Both the position numbers and the translations under genes were made by a program. From the NCBI RefSeq assembly GCF_047238105.1, contig NZ_JBDFMD010000001.1, forward strand, positions 3,534,001-3,598,000: a stretch of DNA of 64,000 nucleotides. The letters run 5' to 3'. The notes under the pieces were generated by a model. That model saw nothing but the letters and a program-made list of their open reading frames with translations, searched no databases and had not been told where the DNA came from. The number at the start of each line of letters is the position of its first letter. Within the stretch, counting starts at the first letter, position 1. This DNA is from Paenibacillus_D sp047238105 (GTDB taxonomy: Bacteria > Bacillota > Bacilli > Paenibacillales > Paenibacillaceae). This document shows, piece by piece, positions 60,401 through 64,000 of the stretch.

Positions 60401-60599
60401 AGAGCCTGATCCGGAAGTGCCGGGAGCGCCGACAGACATCCGGGCGCAGGCGGGCAACGGTACGGCCGAGATCCGCTTCACTGCCCCGGAGGAGGCAGGC
60501 AGCAGTGAGATCACAGGCTACGAAGTGACCGTGTGGCTGAAGGCGAAGCCGTACGTAGGGTTGAAGCGGCGGCCAGTCCGGTTACGATATCCGGTCTGA
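57402..60599 (+). CDS. Secreted PL1 pectate-lyase-like protein, C terminus lost by frameshift
   Basis: The intact frame encodes 1065 residues. A signal peptide (ends AAHAA, about 31) is followed by a parallel beta-helix of the pectate lyase 1 type (about 35-370; FPGAEGFGAAATGGRGGEVY, IDHSSFSWGTDE, HHNLYAHNNDRNPK). A Ca-binding thrombospondin/dockerin-like stretch (DTDRDGMPDEWELAHG, DMTGDGYTNLEKYL), an uncharacterised domain and at least four FN3 domains come next. Near 60530-60545 the fifth FN3 passes out of frame, and the protein ends 20 residues later. The natural continuation is in another frame (60533-61789). Catalysis should be possible, but wall anchoring would be lost. GGAGGTAAAG precedes the ATG. 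Exact substrate (pectate or related uronan) is inferred. Confidence 0.88.
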   Translation: MKKGLALILCAALCFSLLPVSAPAAHAANEAVLPAFPGAEGFGAAATGGRGGEVYHVTSYELTGPGTFHDALTTVGDTPRTIVFEISGELTIPQIIVRGKSNITIAGQTAPGEGVTIRGNNIRFIDCDDIIVRYLRFRMGALDAQDDTMYFENSRNVIIDHSSFSWGTDEVLSILSKDYENPTSSDITVQWSIMSEGLLTHSMGGLIEMTTISMHHNLYAHNNDRNPKTKGQIDFVNNVIYNWGEFPYVAGGESGTKGYGNVEANYFIAGKNSADPQYAVVRGNENYNLYLHNNRIDSNKNGELDGTDTGPDMMETARPSLLVPERFNYPPVHTQDPETAYEHVLNHAGSSLYRDGVDERIIGDVRNQTGVIIGHEDDVGGFPELASATGPVDTDRDGMPDEWELAHGLDPLDPEDRNHDMTGDGYTNLEKYLHELAEPGFPEQYPMTPLAWTGDPFEPPVIPEPEVPAPALPVMDGEWVRNAVIHDNSTAGSANAELWSIQSDLQVGDYVASDRMTGNRAYRIVSLPEEVAGTEWIRSPVASRSASNPDLLSFWLVADTDVYIAHDARITELPEWLSSDYEDTGLTIVDDQPITFKLYKQRASSGTRIVTGPNNGTSRMNYFVILKPADPEGAVPEKAPTSLQGELAAADTVALDWTPVDGADRYLIYRASSKDEAFRAVAAPGTAVYEDQDIEQGITYTYKVTALGVGGESAASEAVAVPTYDASQPAPPAPAGLEAARTGSISVELAWQPVDEALSYTIYRAEAGGEEQRIGSASATRFTDTDVEPSTAYTYRVTATGAGGESEHSEQIGVTTNPPVTLPEVPAGLSAGEVTPGAFGLEWPAVEGADSYVIYRKAESEAAFAKIGESDVPAYEDRQVSLGQASYRYQVAAVNEMGETAPSADIEIEMPVPGTPQDLFVGLSGDSFVGLIWTAGGGAVEVRIYRESDGVTEQVGTAKVNTFYDRSVEPGVEYTYSIKGSNAGGESEASNTVRVTPGVEEPDPEVPGAPTDIRAQAGNGTAEIRFTAPEEAGSSEITGYEVTVWLKAKPYVGLKRRPVRLRYPV

Positions 60600-61789
60600 C
60601 CAATGGCAGCGCCTACCGTTTCTCGGTCACCGCGCTGAATGCAGCCGGCCGGTCTGAGCCCTCTGCCCTATCGGGTGAGGTGACCCCGACCGCCCCCGCG
60701 AGTGGCGGCGGGTATTGGAACGGCGGTTTTCCTATCGATGTCCCGGACGAGGAGCCGGGGGAAGAGGCGTCTGTTGAGCCGGCTCCTGAAGGTGCAGGAG
60801 CCGTGGTTGCCGAAGCTTCCGCCGAGCGGATCGCCGAGGCGCTGGCTGCCGGTTCGGCGCTGGAGCTGGAGACGGACCGGGCTGCGGTCACGATACCGGC
60901 CGGGGTGCTCGGCGAGTGGGCAGGCGATGATGGGGAAGCACTGACGTTACGCGTAGAAATGCTGGAACCGGATAGTCTTCCTGCATCGATGCGAGCCGGA
61001 TCGGCGGCCCGCCCTCTGGTGGCCTTGACCTTGCAACGGGGCGATGAGGTGTTCCACCCGGGCGATGGCCAATCGGTTGAGGTGCGCATCCCCTACACCT
61101 TGCGGGCTGGCGAGCAGCCGCAGCATATCGTAGTCTATAGTATCGGCGAGGATGGCAATTGGCACATCGAGAAACAGGCGGATTACGATCCGGCTATACG
61201 CGGGGTGCGCCTGGAGACGGATCGGCCCGGCAGCTATGCTATCGTACACAACCCCGTACGCTTCGATGACCTGAGTCGTGTACCGTGGGCTCAGGCGGCG
61301 ATCGAAACGCTGGCGGCCCGCGGCATTATTCAGGGCAAAGGCCAGGGAGCGTTCGATCCGCAATCGCAGGTGACCCGGGCCGAATTCGTCCAGATGCTGG
61401 TCGGCATGCTGGATCTGCCGGCAGGTCAGCCTGTGGAGCTGGCATTCCCGGATGTCGCTCCGGACAGCTGGTATGCTGATGCCGTACAGGCGGCCGTCAG
61501 CTCCGGTATCATCCGGGGACGCGATGACGGCACGTTCGGCGTCTCGGCGCCGATCACGCGGGTGGAGATGGCGATCATGCTGCAGCGTGCTCTGCAGCTG
61601 CCGGACGGATCCGCGCAGCCTGCCTTCGCCGACCTGGCGGATCAGACGGAAGAAGGCCGGAGAGCTGTAGCCAGCGCCGGCAATGCCGGCTTGATGGACG
61701 GCTACCCGGATGGCAGCTTCGAGCCCCGCGGCCAAGCCACGCGCGCCGAAGCCGCGACGGTGATGCACCGCGCTTTGCAGATTCGTTAA
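60533..61789 (+). pseudogene. Out-of-frame C-terminal part of the PL1 protein (FN3, pre-SLH domain, three SLH)
   Basis: This frame starts inside the fifth FN3 domain (EGEAVRRVEAAASPVTISGL, then NGSAYRFSVTALNAAGRS). It continues with a pre-SLH domain (about 60810-61255) and three SLH repeats (VPWAQAAIETLAARGIIQGK, then DSWYADAVQAAVSSGIIRG, then a divergent third). No ribosome site precedes its first GTG. One missing G in GTGTGGCTGAAGG would restore a single protein of about 1460 residues. The pre-SLH domain resembles that of the 1774-residue protein. Confidence 0.85.
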
Positions 61790-61805
61790 TCCATTAGAGA
61801 CAGAA

Positions 61806-61840
61806 GCAACCCCCGTCGCCAACTGGCGAACGGGGGTTGC
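61806..61840. terminator. Bidirectional terminator between SLH and flagellin genes
   Basis: GCAACCCCCG and inner CGCC pair with GGCG and CGGGGGTTGC, around a short loop. It lies between converging genes. Confidence 0.88.
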
Positions 61841-61855
61841 TGTGTGAGGATCGGA

Positions 61856-64000
61856 TCAACGAAGCAACTGCAGCACGCCTTGCGGCTGCTGGTTGGCTTG
61901 AGCCAGCATCGCTTGCGCTGCTTGGGTAAGGATGTTGTTCTTCGTGAACTCCATCATCTCTTTGGCCATATCTACATCACGAATCCGGGATTCGGCTGCA
62001 GTCAGGTTCTCTGCGGAAGCGCCCAGATTGTTGATGGTGTGCTCCAGACGATTCTGGAATGCCCCCAGCTTGGAACGCTCATTGGAGACCGAACGGATCG
62101 CATTGTCCATCACTTCGATCGCAGCGGTTGCTTTCTCCGATGTCGTAACATCCAGACTATACTCCACGCCCGTGTTGTTCGTTCCGTTGGTTACGGCTTG
62201 AAAAGCGGAGAACGCTGCGCCAGCAACAGATCCCTGTGCGGCACCTGCGCTTATACCGGAGATGCCCAGGGCCAGCGAGCGCATGTCGCCGATGTCCACC
62301 GTCAGCGTTTGTCCGTTATTGGCGCCGATCTGCATCTTCAGTCCTTGATCCACAGCGTCAGAGCCTACTGTCGATTGAGCTCCCTCGGAAGCAGTCAACT
62401 TTAACGTTTTGGCAAGCTCGTCCGCACCGATGGATACCGTTCCTTCAGCACCCTGTGTTCCGGTCGAAATGACGAATTTGCCATCTGCCAGGCTTACCGT
62501 TGCATTGGCCAGAGCAGGGTCAGCCGCACGAATCTGGGTCTGCAAGTCGGAAGCCAGACCGCCTGCAGTATAGTTGCCCACTGCCAGTTCAATATTCACT
62601 TCAATGCCGTCGATGGATAACGTGCCGGTATGGTTGGCATTCTGTCCCTGCGCGACCTCTGCCGAGCCGAGGCCAAGCGCAGCCGATGCACTTCCTGTAA
62701 TCGCGCCGATTGTGCTGTCACTGCCTGTCAGATTGTTGGTGATGACCAGCTTGTTGTCGGACGTGAAGGATGCCTCGGCATTGCCTAAGCCAAATGCAGT
62801 GTCCAGCTTGCTGTTCAGATCGGTCAGGAAGCTCGTACGATCGTTGACGTCCGTGAAGTCATAGTTGCCATCTGCGAGGGTCACACTCTTCGTCACGCCA
62901 CCGACTGTGACGGACAGTTGATTGTTACCCGACCCTGCTGTGCCAGTTGTGAACGAAGTTCCAACTAATGCAGCTGCGCCGCCTGTTCCAACAACCGCGA
63001 ACTCGTCTGCAGCATCCGCCGTTGAGAACACAATATTGTTATCGGCATCGAAGCCAACCGACACGCTTGCGAATGCGCCGCCCAGCGCTTGGATTTTGGT
63101 CTCGATATCATCAATGAAATCCTGCGCACTCAAGCCGCCAAGTGCATCCGAATAATCTTGCGTGGCCAGGCTGATGGTCTGCTCCACACCGTTCAAGGAG
63201 ACCGTCAGCAGATTGTTCTGGCTGCCTTGCTCATAAGCTGCACTAGTCAAGCCGAGTTCAGACGCCGCCGAGCCCGTAATATTGGTGATGGTGCTGGCTA
63301 CGCCTTCTACATTGTTGGTCAGTACCAGTCTGTTCGTGCTGGCATCGAAGGAAGCCACGACATTGCCATTGCCGAATGTACTGTCCAACTGCGTATTCAG
63401 GTCCGCCAGGAAGCTGTTGCGTCCGGCTGCATTTGCCATATCATACGTATCGGCAGTCAAGCTGATCGTCTGAGTATTGCCACCAACCGTCAGCGTAAGT
63501 TCATTGTTCGGCGTGTCCGCTCCAGCCACCAGGTCGGAACCGTCACCGGCTGTAGATAGATGGGTGAGGGCATTGCCGCCGACTAAGGCGAAGCTGTCAC
63601 CTGCATCAGCCGTTTTGAAGACGAGCTCGCCATCACCGTTGAAATTGACCGTCACATTGGCAAAGTCCCCGCCCAGCGCTTGAATCTTGGCTTGCAGATC
63701 GTCTCTGAAATCAGCTGCCGTGGTACCTGCGCCACTGTTATCATAATCGACTACAGCCAATGAAATCGAGGCGGAGACCCCGTTCAGGCTGATCGTAAGC
63801 TCGTTGTCATTTGCAGTAACATCTGGACCTGCGGCAGTCGTGTAAGCTCTCGAAGAAGTAATTGTCGCGCCTTCGGTGGAGGCGTCGACAATGGTGAAGG
63901 CTCCGCCAAGCGTAGAGGCATCTACCGTGCCCGTCGCCGTTGCAGAAGTGGCTTCAATGTTTGGACCGCTGCCCGCATCGGAAGGATTGCTATAAGACAC
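61856..64000 (-). CDS. hag: Flagellin, C-terminal part (5' end outside the window)
   Basis: At least 714 residues remain, far longer than the about 270-residue Bacillus Hag, and the N terminus is beyond the window. The last 110 residues form the classic flagellin C-terminal D0/D1 region (VMDNAIRSVSNERSKLGAFQ, then NRLEHTINNL, and DVDMAKEMMEFTKNNIL to LQLLR). The middle contains two tandem modules of about 190 residues, each built of NNxLTVSLNGVxQTISL, then KIQALGGxFAxVxVxF and VITNNxxGxxSTIxxITGSA. The modules should be exposed on the filament surface. Neighbouring flagellar genes are not visible. Confidence 0.93.
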   Translation of the reverse strand: MSYSNPSDAGSGPNIEATSATATGTVDASTLGGAFTIVDASTEGATITSSRAYTTAAGPDVTANDNELTISLNGVSASISLAVVDYDNSGAGTTAADFRDDLQAKIQALGGDFANVTVNFNGDGELVFKTADAGDSFALVGGNALTHLSTAGDGSDLVAGADTPNNELTLTVGGNTQTISLTADTYDMANAAGRNSFLADLNTQLDSTFGNGNVVASFDASTNRLVLTNNVEGVASTITNITGSAASELGLTSAAYEQGSQNNLLTVSLNGVEQTISLATQDYSDALGGLSAQDFIDDIETKIQALGGAFASVSVGFDADNNIVFSTADAADEFAVVGTGGAAALVGTSFTTGTAGSGNNQLSVTVGGVTKSVTLADGNYDFTDVNDRTSFLTDLNSKLDTAFGLGNAEASFTSDNKLVITNNLTGSDSTIGAITGSASAALGLGSAEVAQGQNANHTGTLSIDGIEVNIELAVGNYTAGGLASDLQTQIRAADPALANATVSLADGKFVISTGTQGAEGTVSIGADELAKTLKLTASEGAQSTVGSDAVDQGLKMQIGANNGQTLTVDIGDMRSLALGISGISAGAAQGSVAGAAFSAFQAVTNGTNNTGVEYSLDVTTSEKATAAIEVMDNAIRSVSNERSKLGAFQNRLEHTINNLGASAENLTAAESRIRDVDMAKEMMEFTKNNILTQAAQAMLAQANQQPQGVLQLLR

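Overview
The window looks like a chromosomal segment from an endospore-forming, flagellated, Paenibacillus-type Firmicute. The evidence is a tripartite GerA/GerB/GerC germination locus, two very large secreted proteins ending in three S-layer homology (SLH) repeats, YesM/YesN-style sensor and regulator pairs, large membrane-bound AraC-type regulators, sugar ABC importers that lack their own ATPase gene, a Bacillus-type flagellin, strong AGGAGG-like ribosome sites and frequent GTG/TTG starts. No rRNA, tRNA, phage, IS element or CRISPR array was seen.

Layout. (1) 0.1-4.8 kb: arabinose catabolism (FGGY kinase, araA, GH51 arabinofuranosidase). (2) 5-17 kb: a probable beta-1,3-glucan locus. It has a secreted multidomain GH16 with a C-terminal CBM56-like module, a 51-bp tandem repeat array, a YesN/YesM-type two-component system, a lipoprotein binding protein with two permeases, and a divergent GH16 with no signal peptide. 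(3) 17.3-23 kb: catalase and gerABC, with gerB frameshifted. (4) 23-27.3 kb: a Fur-box-controlled iron-siderophore ABC importer with a frameshifted binding protein. (5) 27.6-33.2 kb: small accessory genes: two paralogous TIMP/NTR-like exported proteins, an Atu4866-type lipoprotein, a sulfatase, a SurA_N-like protein, a DUF421 protein, and remnants of a Crp/Fnr regulator and a GNAT acetyltransferase. (6) 33.4-44.8 kb: a membrane AraC regulator, a 1774-residue beta-helix/SLH protein and a permease-permease-binding protein cassette. (7) 44.9-50 kb: TetR plus DrrAB-like ABC exporter, AraC-GyrI regulator, small membrane protein, divergent metallophosphoesterase. (8) 50-57 kb: a second membrane AraC regulator, a MalEFG-like importer and a Gfo/Idh/MocA oxidoreductase. 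(9) 57.4-64 kb: a PL1 pectate-lyase-like SLH protein split by a frameshift, and the C-terminal part of a very long flagellin.

The main theme is outside-in use of plant and fungal polysaccharides. Secreted or wall-anchored enzymes cut the polymer, lipoprotein-dependent importers take up oligomers, cytoplasmic enzymes finish the job, and large membrane sensors control transcription. The most unusual non-coding signal is a family of three intergenic elements, each about 180 bp (near 14.1, 32.4 and 48.9 kb). Each has terminal inverted GGAC/GTCC motifs that recur 50-51 nt further in. That distance equals the period of the tandem array at 7.9-8.7 kb. A separate 99-nt nested palindrome lies in the leader of the iron operon, and part of a second copy lies at the window start.
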